IMG/VR virus record: IMGVR_UViG_3300033158_000004
Span: 1-39,245 of that record
Strand: one strand, 5' to 3'
Length of the DNA: 39,245 nucleotides
Source: a virus
Shown one piece after another: positions 21,401 to 29,331 of this stretch. The notes below the pieces were generated by a model. The model ran no database searches. It worked only from the letters and a program-made list of their open reading frames with translations, and was not told the DNA's origin. Both the position numbers and the translations under genes were made by a program. The stretch's first letter is position 1, and every line of letters starts with the position of its first letter.

Positions 21401-22690
21401 CGCCGGCTCCGGCAGCCCCCAGTCTTTGGCAATCGCGACCGTCGGGCGCGCGGCATTCTCCTCGTTCGCGGCTTCTCCCAGGGCATCGAGCCCGGCGGAA
21501 GGCCGCGGCGGCGGCGCAGAAGCGGCAGCCTCTACGGCCGCCTGAGCGGTCTCGTGCGCGGCGAACGCCCCGCGGAGCACCCGAAGCCCCGCCACGACTC
21601 CATCCGTCGCCTGCGCGAGCGCAGAGCCTTCCACGGCGTTTTTGAGGCGCCCCACAGCTTCGTTGTCGTCCGGCTTCGTTGAGAGGAAGGACGTCACCGG
21701 GTTACGCAGCGCCGGCACCTGCTGGATGAGATCCGAGAGGCGGTGCTGGCCGCCATCGAATCCCTGGAACATGGCGAGGAACCCGCGCGCCGCGGTGAGC
21801 CCACGCCCGACCCATCCGGCCGCCTGCGTCGGGACCCCGAGGAGCTTCATCTCTCGCCCCGCGAGCGCCATTGAGGTCGCGAACTGGGTGACGCCCTTCA
21901 CGAGGTTCGCGGTCACGGTCGTCTGCTCGAAGCGTCCCGGGAGCTCGGTGCCCTCGAAGGGGCGGTGGAGCTCGTCGCGCTCGGCCCCCGAGACGAGCGA
22001 GAGGAAGGGCTTCGCCGGGTCGTACCCGCTGACTCCAGGCACGTTGTAGCGCAGGACCGGCAGGTTCCCGGCCTTCTCGAGCCAGGTGCCCAAGTCCGCC
22101 GCACCATCGAGCGAGGACTGCACGGAGTCGCGCATGCCGCGCACGACCGCGCCGGGCGTCTCCAGCGCCCCGACACCGACGTCGCGGGCGAAGCGCCCCT
22201 CAAGCGCCTTCTCGCGGTTGAAGGCACTCGTGACCGCAGCATAGCCGCCCTGGGCGGCGGTCGCGGCTTCTGTTCCACGTGGAACCGCCTCCTCCTCATT
22301 CGCGGCCCCCAGGTTCTTGAGCGCGGCCGCGCGCGCGACTTCCGGGTTCGCATACTTCGCGGCGTCCACCTTCTCGGTGGCAAGGCGCTGCATCTCCGCC
22401 TGGATCATCTCCTCGGACGGAGCGGTGCTCCTGGCCGCGGCTCCTGCGGCGGCCCCAGGCTCCGGCATCGCCGTCTTGACGAACCCGGGCTCCTCCGTCG
22501 CCCCCGGTGCCGTGGGCGGCTGTGGCTGCGCCTGCGGGCCTGCCTGCGGCGATCCGCCCTGCGGAGGTGGTGCGCCTACGGGTGCCTGCACTCGCGACAG
22601 CATGGCCGCGTAGGCGGCCTCGTCCGTGGCGCTCCCGCGGTAGTCCGTGTACGCGTCAGGCAGGCGCGGGCTGTCGGTGAGGTCGGTCAC
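18473..22690 (-). CDS. Giant internal virion (DNA-ejection) protein with embedded GNAT-like domain
   Basis: 1405 residues from GTG 22688-22690 (GTGA overlap with the gene before it). Size and position match T7 gp16-type ejection proteins. The first 150 residues are Pro/Ala/Gln-rich. Residues about 455-565 look like a GNAT acetyltransferase: SGDYLLVNRSDVAEEARGKG followed by EAIAMMERL and VSVSPDAQRVYAGLERRGYQ, with the R-G-x-G pyrophosphate loop. The C-terminal half is long and helical, with GSLVPAGLAALDRVTDPNKR and PTYQRLTDGPDGTKADMIRD typical of podophage ejection proteins. No clear lytic transglycosylase motif as in T7 gp16. A parS-type site lies at 22272-22285. Confidence 0.82.
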   Translation of the reverse strand: MTDLTDSPRLPDAYTDYRGSATDEAAYAAMLSRVQAPVGAPPPQGGSPQAGPQAQPQPPTAPGATEEPGFVKTAMPEPGAAAGAAARSTAPSEEMIQAEMQRLATEKVDAAKYANPEVARAAALKNLGAANEEEAVPRGTEAATAAQGGYAAVTSAFNREKALEGRFARDVGVGALETPGAVVRGMRDSVQSSLDGAADLGTWLEKAGNLPVLRYNVPGVSGYDPAKPFLSLVSGAERDELHRPFEGTELPGRFEQTTVTANLVKGVTQFATSMALAGREMKLLGVPTQAAGWVGRGLTAARGFLAMFQGFDGGQHRLSDLIQQVPALRNPVTSFLSTKPDDNEAVGRLKNAVEGSALAQATDGVVAGLRVLRGAFAAHETAQAAVEAAASAPPPRPSAGLDALGEAANEENAARPTVAIAKDWGLPEPASLQTLKLSAAAKATEGMEPHDVTPVKVTHEVGEVGDHVARSPNGEIHAQESGDYLLVNRSDVAEEARGKGEAIAMMERLQQEAEQRGLKLGSNVSVSPDAQRVYAGLERRGYQVTQNPAEESETTGNLVSKDGRPVFEVGPKVEGVQINFARVNSGEDVQKVMQDLADRFSGDINTARRGVRTFQQTELGAQAEDAFKTLMDRRVGQPLNAEQGLAARQLWASSASKVIELSDIATKAPTVENLFAFRRMLATHAAIQQEVIAARTETARALGAWRIPAGDDPLRIEQMVQSLSADAGLKGGAQTALTLAQKVQELAAAQDYKTIDTFLEKSAYARTRDAVLEGYTNALLTAPLTHVKVIASNTATIGLRIAERAVAAKIDQLMGNTDGVAAGEAAAQVSGLVGGFKDALRFAGKISRSVWAEEPWEGGRGLEMPALENDPLSNAIQAARTGQYSLKPMGDPEYMQSAGAISSAALRMSDAGFVGQGVDYLGQLARMPGRSLTAEHDFFRSIGYRMELNALATRQATQDVLAGRIAEDGMGNRIAELLENPPPQLRMDAVNGTLYQTFTDAPGKLAERIGELRNDYPLLRVLIPFYKIPSRILAFTGERTPLAPAMQTFRDNIAAGGARQSLAMAQMGLGTMTMLATADAVFSGQLTGSGPAEKGTRAVLENEGWQPYSMKVGNRWVQYNRLEPTGSAMALAADAVEAMQHFHAGVNGDDPDTANLALATTFAIANDITSKSYLQGLSNFFGAMSGDPSKAGHAILSETGSLVPAGLAALDRVTDPNKREVYRMIDAIRARTPGMSEGLPPLRGPWGEPIPNGSGMGASFDLFSPFGTRPAANEPIDAELLRQQIDIPRTPSRTAIHGVTLDLNRIDPKLYSRYQELAGNGYKGPDGLGLKDALNALVTGNHPYSPTYQRLTDGPDGTKADMIRDIVAEYRNGAKEQVLQENAGVLGPMIQDGIAAKQFIKAGPQ
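22272..22285. promoter_or_regulatory. parS-type palindrome (ParB-binding site), copy 2
   Basis: Second perfect GTTCCACGTGGAAC, here flanked as TGTTCCACGTGGAACC, the form typical of pseudomonad chromosomal parS sites. It lies within the ejection-protein gene in the register GTT CCA CGT GGA AC, different from copy 1, and uses CGT and GGA codons that look uncommon in this GC-rich gene. It lies about 19.46 kb from copy 1, close to half the genome. Confidence 0.7.
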
Positions 22691-24183
22691 TGGGTCGTCG
22701 CCTTGCGCTGGGCTCCTAAGCGCGCCGCGCGGTCGGCGATCGCCGCCCACTGGGCGATGAGCGCCATCTGCTGGACGGCCTCCTCGTGGCTGATGCGGTG
22801 CGCGAGCTCGGCGTCCCGAGTCGCACGGATCGTACCGTCGATGTCCGGGGCGAGCTGCGTCCCTTTCATGAAGCGCGGCCGATCGAGCGTCGCCATGGCA
22901 TCGCCGACCGGGAGATAGGTGCGCGCGATGTCACCGGCCGCTGCTGTGGCCTGCCCCGGGGTCGCGTTCGGATTCGCGCGCAGCCAGTCGAGCATCGCGT
23001 TCTTCGCATCCACGTGCTTCGCGTTGAAACTCGGGTCGTACTTATCGAATAGCCCCTGCTTGAAGTACCCGTCGACGGAGTCCAGCGCCTGCTTGTGCGC
23101 GTTCGGCAGTCCCCGGTCGCCGATCTGGAGGAGCTGCGCCGCCGCTTGCGTAGAGAGGGAGTGACCAGCGGCTGCCATCACGTCGCTCGACACGTCCTCC
23201 CCGGCCTGCGCACGCTGCAGGAGCGGGAGATAAACGTGCGGGTCCGTGTCGACGCTCTTGCCCGAGGCGATCGCCATGGCAGAGGAGAGCGCCGCCGGTT
23301 CGTGCCGGAAGAGCGGCGCCACCTTCATGACGTCCGCCATGGAGACGCCGTCCGTGGACTGGGACTTCACCATGAGCTGGGTGAGCGCTGCGGAGGCGTT
23401 CTGCCGCTCCTCCTTGTCGCGCATGGCTTCCAGCCGCTCGGCATCCGCCACCCGCTGGTGAAGCATGGCATCCGCGTGGGAGAGGAGCACCTCGCGCTCC
23501 GCGGGCTTCAGCGCCTGGATGGTCGTGTCGGCGGTCTCGGGGGTGAGGAGTTGCTGCATCGTGCGGTAGGGATCCGCCTGGATGCGCGCCTCGACGGCGC
23601 TCTTGTTGATCGCGCCTATCACATAGCGGCTGGTCTCGAGCTCGACATCGGGCCCCAGGCGGGACGACTTCACCTGCTTCAGCGCCTGGCCGACCAGGTC
23701 CTCGGCCTGGTCCGGGTGCTGGGCGGCGATCATCGCGAGCTTGTCCGTCGTGTCGATGGCGGACTGCTGGCGGTACTTGATGCCCGCTTGCGCCTCGTAG
23801 GCGAGTGCCTCCTGGCCGAACTGGTCGCGCAGGCGGTTCAGCCCCGGTCCCATGGCGCGCGCGAGGTAGGGGTTCGAGAGGTCGTACTGCTTGGCGCGCC
23901 CGTCGAACTGCTTGAGCACGTCCGTCGTGAACCCTTCCGCCCCGGGAGCGGCGTTCGTCTTCGCCTGCTCCATCGCCTGGCTCATCCCGAGGCGCAGGTC
24001 CGCGAGCTCGTTCCCCGCGTAGGTCTCGACATCGCCCGTGTACTTGCGCTCGACGGCGCCGGCGAGGCCTTCGATGCCGGCGACCAAGGGCGTGCGCCGC
24101 ACCTCGGGGATGATCTTGCGCGGCAGGACCTCCGGGGAGACTTCCGGCGTATAGCCCGCTTCGCCCGGTTCGCCGCGCGCCAT
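22687..24183 (-). CDS. Internal virion protein (T7 gp15-like position)
   Basis: 498 residues, almost entirely helical, Ala/Gln/Asp-rich, with no signal peptide or transmembrane segment. Typical of the tubular ejection protein that lies between the small gp14-type and the giant gp16-type proteins in T7-like podophages. Repeated helices such as AGEDVSSDVMAAAGHSLSTQ and ATPGQATAAAGDIARTYLPV are visible. ATG at 24181-24183; the stop overlaps the next GTG start. The name rests on position, size and composition rather than a motif. Confidence 0.75.
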   Translation of the reverse strand: MARGEPGEAGYTPEVSPEVLPRKIIPEVRRTPLVAGIEGLAGAVERKYTGDVETYAGNELADLRLGMSQAMEQAKTNAAPGAEGFTTDVLKQFDGRAKQYDLSNPYLARAMGPGLNRLRDQFGQEALAYEAQAGIKYRQQSAIDTTDKLAMIAAQHPDQAEDLVGQALKQVKSSRLGPDVELETSRYVIGAINKSAVEARIQADPYRTMQQLLTPETADTTIQALKPAEREVLLSHADAMLHQRVADAERLEAMRDKEERQNASAALTQLMVKSQSTDGVSMADVMKVAPLFRHEPAALSSAMAIASGKSVDTDPHVYLPLLQRAQAGEDVSSDVMAAAGHSLSTQAAAQLLQIGDRGLPNAHKQALDSVDGYFKQGLFDKYDPSFNAKHVDAKNAMLDWLRANPNATPGQATAAAGDIARTYLPVGDAMATLDRPRFMKGTQLAPDIDGTIRATRDAELAHRISHEEAVQQMALIAQWAAIADRAARLGAQRKATTQ

Positions 24184-24186
24184 GGG

Positions 24187-24678
24187 TTAGGTCGTCGGGA
24201 TGCCGTTCACGTAGGCCGCGGACGTGTTGCCGCCCCCGAGAGCTGCGGTCGGCGGCGGCTTGAAGTAGCTGCCGCCCATGGCGGAGAGGGCCTTGGAGCC
24301 CGCGAGCAGGATCCCGCTCGTCATCTCCTCGTCCCCCTCCTGCTTCAAGTTCAGCGCCTGGGTGTTGTAGCCGTAGGCCGTGAAGGCGCCGCGGTAGCGC
24401 GTCGTGAGGGCGTCTAGCTCCTCGTTGATCGCCGACTGCTTGAGCGCGGTGCGCGCGCTCCCCTGGTAGCCGACGCCGGCGGACCCGAAGGCGGCGGTCT
24501 CGCGCCCGAGCGCCTCGCGCCCGGCGTGGCGCTGCAGGTTCTCGGCCGCGACGCCCTGCGCCATCGCGGAGGCGCCCTCGTTCGTCATCACCTGAGCGTT
24601 CGCGTCCGCGGTCTGCTTGGCGCGTGCGCCCTGGTAGATCGCGGACGCCGCCATCACGGCAAGCGGTAGTACAGCCAT
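24187..24678 (-). CDS. Internal virion protein (T7 gp14-like)
   Basis: 163 residues: a short hydrophobic N-terminus (MAVLPLAVMAASAIYQGARA), then an Ala/Gln-rich helix (QTADANAQVMTNEGASAMAQ) with GVGYQGSARTALKQSAINEE, the pattern of T7 gp14-type proteins thought to form the outer-membrane part of the ejection channel. It begins 1 bp within the end of the GNAT-like gene and is 3 bp from the next. Confidence 0.78.
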   Translation of the reverse strand: MAVLPLAVMAASAIYQGARAKQTADANAQVMTNEGASAMAQGVAAENLQRHAGREALGRETAAFGSAGVGYQGSARTALKQSAINEELDALTTRYRGAFTAYGYNTQALNLKQEGDEEMTSGILLAGSKALSAMGGSYFKPPPTAALGGGNTSAAYVNGIPTT

Positions 24679-25118
24679 CAGCGTTGCACCTTTGCGTAGC
24701 GCCAGTGGTCGGCGCCGTCATCGCCGTAGCAGGCGAGCGGTCCCTCGCGCGTGAAGCCGAGGAGCTCGAGCCAGCGGCAGCCGGCGGGGAAGTCCTGTTC
24801 GACTGAGGCTTCGAGCCGGCGCCAGTTGCCGATCTCGATGAAGCGCTGGGTGCCGCGGTGCAGGCGCATCATGTAGCGGCCCGCGTCCTCCGAGAGCACC
24901 GCCCATAGAACGCCGAAGCGGTTCGCCAGGGGAATTGCCCCGCCCGTCATGATCACGTGATCGCCCTCGAGCGCGGTGAGCGCCATGCCTGGAAGCTTCA
25001 GGACCCTAGCCGCGTCCGCCGGCACATGCGAGACGATGCGCCGCTGTGCGGGCTGAAGGTCCCCGGCGAGGAGGATCTCCAAGTGCACCGGCCGGTAGGG
25101 GACGACCCGAAAGCTCAT
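24678..25118 (-). CDS. GNAT-like virion-associated protein (DUF2833 / T7 gp13 type)
   Basis: 146 residues; start ATG overlaps the nozzle gene's stop (ATGA). DQ-x-FPAGCRWLELLGFTREG, preceded by RFIEIGNWRRLEASV, is the end of a GNAT fold, and the size and place immediately before the gp14-type gene match the DUF2833/T7 gp13 family of acyltransferase-like virion assembly proteins. The N-terminal half includes HVIMTGGAIPLANRFGVLWA. Whether it binds acetyl-CoA is unknown; the R/Q-G-x-G loop is not evident, so it may be structural. Confidence 0.75.
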   Translation of the reverse strand: MSFRVVPYRPVHLEILLAGDLQPAQRRIVSHVPADAARVLKLPGMALTALEGDHVIMTGGAIPLANRFGVLWAVLSEDAGRYMMRLHRGTQRFIEIGNWRRLEASVEQDFPAGCRWLELLGFTREGPLACYGDDGADHWRYAKVQR

Positions 25119-28100
25119 CCGCGCCCCGAGGGTTCCTGCACGTTGTAGTTCGGGAAGAGCCCGACGACCGTCATGGGCACGGGATCGTTCTGCTGCACCA
25201 GGACGTAGAAGTCCCGCTCGTCCTGATCCGAGGTTGCGCTGTGCGGGAAGGTCGAGATCGGGAAGTCGCCCGACTGGATCGATGGCGGAGTATCGAGCGG
25301 GGTGCTCGTGTCGTTGTAGCGGATCGACTCGGTGAGTGCCGGCGAGAGGCTCGTGAGCCCGAGCGGATTCGAGTAGACCTGTGTCAGCGCATCGATATTC
25401 GAGAGCTGCGCGACGATGCCCCCGAGCGAGTCGACGAGGCGCAGCACGAGGTTCGCCCCCTGCTTCATCTTCCCCTGCGCGGTGCCGACGTCCGCCCCGC
25501 CTTCGAAGCGCATCGGCACGATGTTCCCCTGGTAGGGGAAGCCGAACGTCACGGTGCTGAAGGTCCCGGGGACCGTGAGCGTGCCGGTGCCGCTCACGAC
25601 CTGCTGCGGCTGCACGCCCCCGTCCGCCAGGATCGCGACGGTCTGATTCCAGAGCACCGCGGGGATCCCCGTGATCACGGTCGAGCCCGTGCTCGGGACA
25701 CTGAGCACGGCCCCGCCGCCGCTCACGTACACGAAGGTGTAGTTGCCCCCGAGCACGAAGACGAACTGCGTCGCACTCGCCGAGGTCACGGTCCAGGAGC
25801 CGTTCACGTTGAGCGTGCCGCTTGAGACGACGCCCGAGATATTGACCTGCTGGCCTGCGCTGAAGCTATTGGCACAGGTCACGGTTACCGTGCATTGCAG
25901 GATGTGCAGATGTCCGACCGAGCTATTCACGATCGTCACGTTCGTGATCGGGTTCGTCGTCGGCGCGAGGTACTGGAGCCCGCAGTCGACGTACCAGGCG
26001 GCCGACTGCGCATCCCCCTGCTGGCCGCCCTGCGGGCCTTCCCAGGGCTTGGCTAGGTATTCGACCGTGCGCACGATCGCCCCGTTCACGACCCGCTGCA
26101 CGCTCATCCAGAGCTCATCCCGCAGGCCATCGGGAGCGGGGATCACGGCGATCGATTCGACGACCGCGTTCCCGCCTAAGTTGTGGCGCGCCCAGGCGGT
26201 GACGTTGTCCTCGCGGTTGAAGGTGTAGGAGAGGAGCGTCCCGTCGGCCCGCAGCGCCCATACGATCGAATCGGGCTCCTGCTGGAGCGCCAGGCTCACG
26301 ATGCCGCCCACCCCGATGTGGAAGGCGTACTTGCTCTGATCCGTAGAGTCGTAGCGATTGAGCCAGAGCGTGTAGTCCATCGCGAAGAGCTTGCGGCCTG
26401 CGCGCTGCACATAGACGATCGTGGTGCCGAGGAGCTGCGGGCGGATCGGGCGGGAGCGCCACTGGCTCTGCCTCAAAATCTCGACGTTCGAGGGGCCGAG
26501 CGGGGAGGTCGAGAAGTTGGCGGCGTCGAGCCCGTATTCTCCGCCCTGCGTGCCGATGAGGAGGAGGATCGCGGACGACATCCAGGTGGTGCCGGAGGCG
26601 TCCGAGCCGCTGATGAAGAGGTTCAACGCCGAGTCTGTCGTCTGCTGGCCGAAGAAGTCAGGCGTGTGCGAGGTATAGAGCCCCGGGACCGATCCCCACA
26701 CGTTGAGCTTGCCGGCCCAGAAGAGGCGGTCCTTGAAGAAGGCGAGGCAGCGCGGCCACTCGGTCGTATTCGACCAGGCGCCGAGCTGCCACTCGACCGA
26801 TGCCCCGCCCACGATCGTGCCGCCGGATGTATAGGCGCTGTAGCTCGTCGAGTCGACGCCCGCGAGCGTGGCGTTCGCGCCGTTGGCGGTCTGGTTCGAG
26901 ACCGGCGTCTGCTGGTTGATCTGCGTCATCCCCTGGACGCCGTAGATGAAGAGCGCCTCGCTCGCCGTGAAGGCGTTGGCGCAGGTCACGACCGCAGGGA
27001 ATGCCTGCGTAATTCCGGTGATCGCCGCCGAGCTCGCGATGACGCTCGCCGGGAACTGCTTGATGACTTTCGCCGTGACCTGCGTTGCGCTCACGTAGGC
27101 GGTGATCTGCGCCACCCCGTAGCCGGAGTCCGTGTAGATCCATTCGACCGCGCCCTGGCCATCGAGCGCCATGCCGGAGGTGTGGACTGGCGGGGAGCCA
27201 CCGGTGGTCCCGCCCGCGGGCGTGATGTAGTTGTTGCCGTTGTTCGTGCAGCGCGTGCCTGCCCCGAAAGCGGTCTGCGAAGTCCAGGGGGTGACCGCGA
27301 AAATCTGCGTGTCGATGCGCACCAGGCGCCCGACATCCGTTGAGGCGAAGACGTTGCCCCCATACGCTGTGATCGTGACGGTGGCGCCAGGGGATCCGGC
27401 GGCCGAGACGCCGAGCGCGATCTCACTCCCCGGGACGAGCGGGAGCGCATCCGCAAACGGCCCGTCCGTCGGGAAGTAGGCCGCGAACTGCCAGTTGGGA
27501 GGAGCGTTCGCGTAGCGCGTCAGCGTATAGGGCGGGTAGCCGGCGCCCGCGATCCCGCCCGCGATGTAGAGCACGTCCCCGCTCTGCTCGATCGCGAGCG
27601 TCGGTTCCCCGAGAGAGTCGAAGAGATCGGCGGCCGCGTAGGGGCTCGGGATCTCGTAGATCGCGGTCGTCGGGGACCCCTGGTACGGGCTCATCGGGTA
27701 CCAGTAGGTAGCATTCGGCGGGGCGTTCCCCGTGGTCGGGGCGATGCAGTAGTAGATGATCCCGCCCGAGAGCGCGAGGTTGCCGAGTACGTAGGCGGTC
27801 GCGCCGTTGTAGGCGGCGACGCCCGTCGCGAGGAGCGGCGCGTGGAGCGTATAGAAGCGCACGTACTTGTCGCCGAACTCGAGCACGAAGGCCTGCGTCT
27901 GGCTGAACTCGAAGCGCTGGATGTAGGTGCGGTTCGCACTATTCTTGACGGTGGAGGCGTAGGCAGACCCTTCCCGGAACTTCGCCGGCCCCTGCTTGAG
28001 GAGCTTGAAGTTCTGGCAGATGTGGCAGCCGAGCGCGTACTTCTGCTCGACGTCGGTGCGCGCCTCCATCTGCGGGGAGAGTTCCCCGGCGTTGAAGGCG

Positions 28101-28126
28101 ACGATCGCGGGCGAGGCCTTCCCCAT
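25115..28126 (-). CDS. Tail tubular protein B (nozzle)
   Basis: 1003 residues, longer than T7 gp12. The N-terminus VAFNAGELSPQMEARTDVEQ, then ALGCHICQNFKLLKQGPAKF, is diagnostic of the nozzle family, and the ...FEFSQTQAFVLEFGDKYVRF segment follows as expected. The rest is beta-rich, with inserted Thr/Ser/Gly domains (about 230-450 and 730-850) of the kind found in surface-exposed nozzle insertions. ATG at 28124-28126. It forms the distal tail tube in complex with protein A and the spikes. Confidence 0.9.
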   Translation of the reverse strand: MGKASPAIVAFNAGELSPQMEARTDVEQKYALGCHICQNFKLLKQGPAKFREGSAYASTVKNSANRTYIQRFEFSQTQAFVLEFGDKYVRFYTLHAPLLATGVAAYNGATAYVLGNLALSGGIIYYCIAPTTGNAPPNATYWYPMSPYQGSPTTAIYEIPSPYAAADLFDSLGEPTLAIEQSGDVLYIAGGIAGAGYPPYTLTRYANAPPNWQFAAYFPTDGPFADALPLVPGSEIALGVSAAGSPGATVTITAYGGNVFASTDVGRLVRIDTQIFAVTPWTSQTAFGAGTRCTNNGNNYITPAGGTTGGSPPVHTSGMALDGQGAVEWIYTDSGYGVAQITAYVSATQVTAKVIKQFPASVIASSAAITGITQAFPAVVTCANAFTASEALFIYGVQGMTQINQQTPVSNQTANGANATLAGVDSTSYSAYTSGGTIVGGASVEWQLGAWSNTTEWPRCLAFFKDRLFWAGKLNVWGSVPGLYTSHTPDFFGQQTTDSALNLFISGSDASGTTWMSSAILLLIGTQGGEYGLDAANFSTSPLGPSNVEILRQSQWRSRPIRPQLLGTTIVYVQRAGRKLFAMDYTLWLNRYDSTDQSKYAFHIGVGGIVSLALQQEPDSIVWALRADGTLLSYTFNREDNVTAWARHNLGGNAVVESIAVIPAPDGLRDELWMSVQRVVNGAIVRTVEYLAKPWEGPQGGQQGDAQSAAWYVDCGLQYLAPTTNPITNVTIVNSSVGHLHILQCTVTVTCANSFSAGQQVNISGVVSSGTLNVNGSWTVTSASATQFVFVLGGNYTFVYVSGGGAVLSVPSTGSTVITGIPAVLWNQTVAILADGGVQPQQVVSGTGTLTVPGTFSTVTFGFPYQGNIVPMRFEGGADVGTAQGKMKQGANLVLRLVDSLGGIVAQLSNIDALTQVYSNPLGLTSLSPALTESIRYNDTSTPLDTPPSIQSGDFPISTFPHSATSDQDERDFYVLVQQNDPVPMTVVGLFPNYNVQEPSGRG

Positions 28127-28129
28127 GGC

Positions 28130-28741
28130 CTACTGCAACCGGGAAGCGATCCAGGTGTCGTCGGCGGGGATCTCGGGCACCCGGACCAATGCGTTCGAGG
28201 CGGTCGCTTCCTTGCGCGCGAGCTCGCGACGGTTCGCGGCAAGGGACTGCCGCTCGATCGAGCCCGTGATGCGCTCGCACGCCCACCAGGCGAGGTCCGC
28301 CCCGAAGTAGTTCACGAAGTGCGGATTGAAGAGCGTCGTGTCGGTCACATCCGACACGTACATGATCGAGAGCGGCGCTCCGAAGTCACACAGGATCATG
28401 CGCCCCTCGATCTGGTAGTCGTTGTCGACCGGGCCTAAGCGGTAGTCCGAGAGGTCGAGCCCGGGCCAGGTGTCGCCGACCAGGAGCGGGCGGATGCAGT
28501 CGGTCGGGAACGGGTACTGCGTCTGGAAGGGCCCGGATACCGGGGCCGTCGCACTCGCGGCGAGCGAGCCGCGCTTGACCGAGAAGCGCCACACGGCAGG
28601 GCCCTCGAGGAGGGCGCGGCGGCGCGTGTCATAGATCGCGTTCAGCGCGCGCGCGGCGTTCGAGGGGTCCGTGATATTGACGATCGTCGGCTTGCCGAGG
28701 ATGTCCAGCGCAAGGTTGCAGATGTCCGTTTGCGAGCTCAC
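28130..28741 (-). CDS. Tail tubular protein A (adaptor)
   Basis: 203 residues, close to T7 gp11. ICNLALDILGKPTIVNITDP and ALNAIYDTRRRALLEGPAVW are the typical opening helices of the podophage adaptor family; the remainder follows the family (FPTDCIRPL, then the IMYVSDVTDTTLFNPHFVNY strand-helix). It connects portal and nozzle. Followed after 3 bp by the nozzle gene. No internal oddity. Confidence 0.9.
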   Translation of the reverse strand: MSSQTDICNLALDILGKPTIVNITDPSNAARALNAIYDTRRRALLEGPAVWRFSVKRGSLAASATAPVSGPFQTQYPFPTDCIRPLLVGDTWPGLDLSDYRLGPVDNDYQIEGRMILCDFGAPLSIMYVSDVTDTTLFNPHFVNYFGADLAWWACERITGSIERQSLAANRRELARKEATASNALVRVPEIPADDTWIASRLQ

Positions 28742-28784
28742 GGCGAGGCGAACCTAGCCGAGCGCAGCGGCACAAGCGAGAGCG

Positions 28785-29087
28785 TTATGCGACGACGCGG
28801 CCGATCGAGGCGAAGATGGCGCTACCCGCTCCGCCCGTGATCACGAGCTGGAGCTGCGTCGGGGCGAGTTCGACGATCGCGAAGCCCGTGGTCGTGACCG
28901 CGGAGCCGACCGGGACCCAGGTAGCGCCGTCGGGGCCGAGCTGGTTCAACTGGACGGAGGCGCCCCCGAAGGTCCCGCAGACGCCGTAGCTCATGCGGCC
29001 ACCCGGGCAGTCGAAGGGACCGAAGGTCCCGTTGCCGGTGCCCGTGGTGCCAGAGCCCGCGAGCTGTTGTCCCCAGGAGGCAGACAT
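28785..29087 (-). CDS. Small virion-type beta protein, 100 aa
   Basis: ATG at 29085-29087. Gly/Thr-rich, no Lys (MSASWGQQLAGSGTTGTGNG, GPFDCPGGRMSYGV, then STITGG-like beta strands with VQLNQLGPDGATWVPVG). This resembles small head or head-fibre proteins that follow the capsid gene. Two Cys. No signal peptide. The gene is preceded by an adjacent small gene after 7 bp. Function by position only. Confidence 0.62.
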   Translation of the reverse strand: MSASWGQQLAGSGTTGTGNGTFGPFDCPGGRMSYGVCGTFGGASVQLNQLGPDGATWVPVGSAVTTTGFAIVELAPTQLQLVITGGAGSAIFASIGRVVA

Positions 29088-29094
29088 CGGGCGG

Positions 29095-29328
29095 CTACTC
29101 CCCGATGCTCGTGTCGCGCAGCAGCGCCTCTTCGAGCACGCGCAGGAGTGCCTGCACCTCGCCGCGCTTCATGACGCGCGTCCCGCCCGGGGCGTTGCCG
29201 TCCGTCACGGAGGCCGCGGTCTGGTCGATGCGCAGCTCCACCATGCCGGCGCCGCCCGTGGGAGCTGCGGCGCCGATGGTGACCTGCTCGAGCGTCTGCC
29301 CGACCTGAACCTGGTAGCTGACCGCCAC
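29095..29328 (-). CDS. Small virion-region protein, 77 aa
   Basis: ATG at 29326-29328. Reads MAVSYQVQVGQTLEQVTIGA, then a MVELRIDQTAASVTDG strand region and a C-terminal helix (RGEVQALLRVLEEALLRDTS). Lies between two beta-rich proteins in the capsid module. No family recognised. Confidence 0.62.
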   Translation of the reverse strand: MAVSYQVQVGQTLEQVTIGAAAPTGGAGMVELRIDQTAASVTDGNAPGGTRVMKRGEVQALLRVLEEALLRDTSIGE

Positions 29329-29331
29329 GGT

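Noticed and set aside
20333-21682. Open plus-strand frame of 449 codons
   Set aside because: Antisense shadow of the giant ejection protein; Arg/Leu-rich with no recognisable domain.
23042-24721. Open minus-strand frame of 559 codons
   Set aside because: Same-strand shadow in another frame over the gp15- and gp14-like genes; Arg/Gly-rich, no motifs.
26183-27343. Open plus-strand frame of 386 codons
   Set aside because: Antisense of the nozzle gene, with typical shadow composition.
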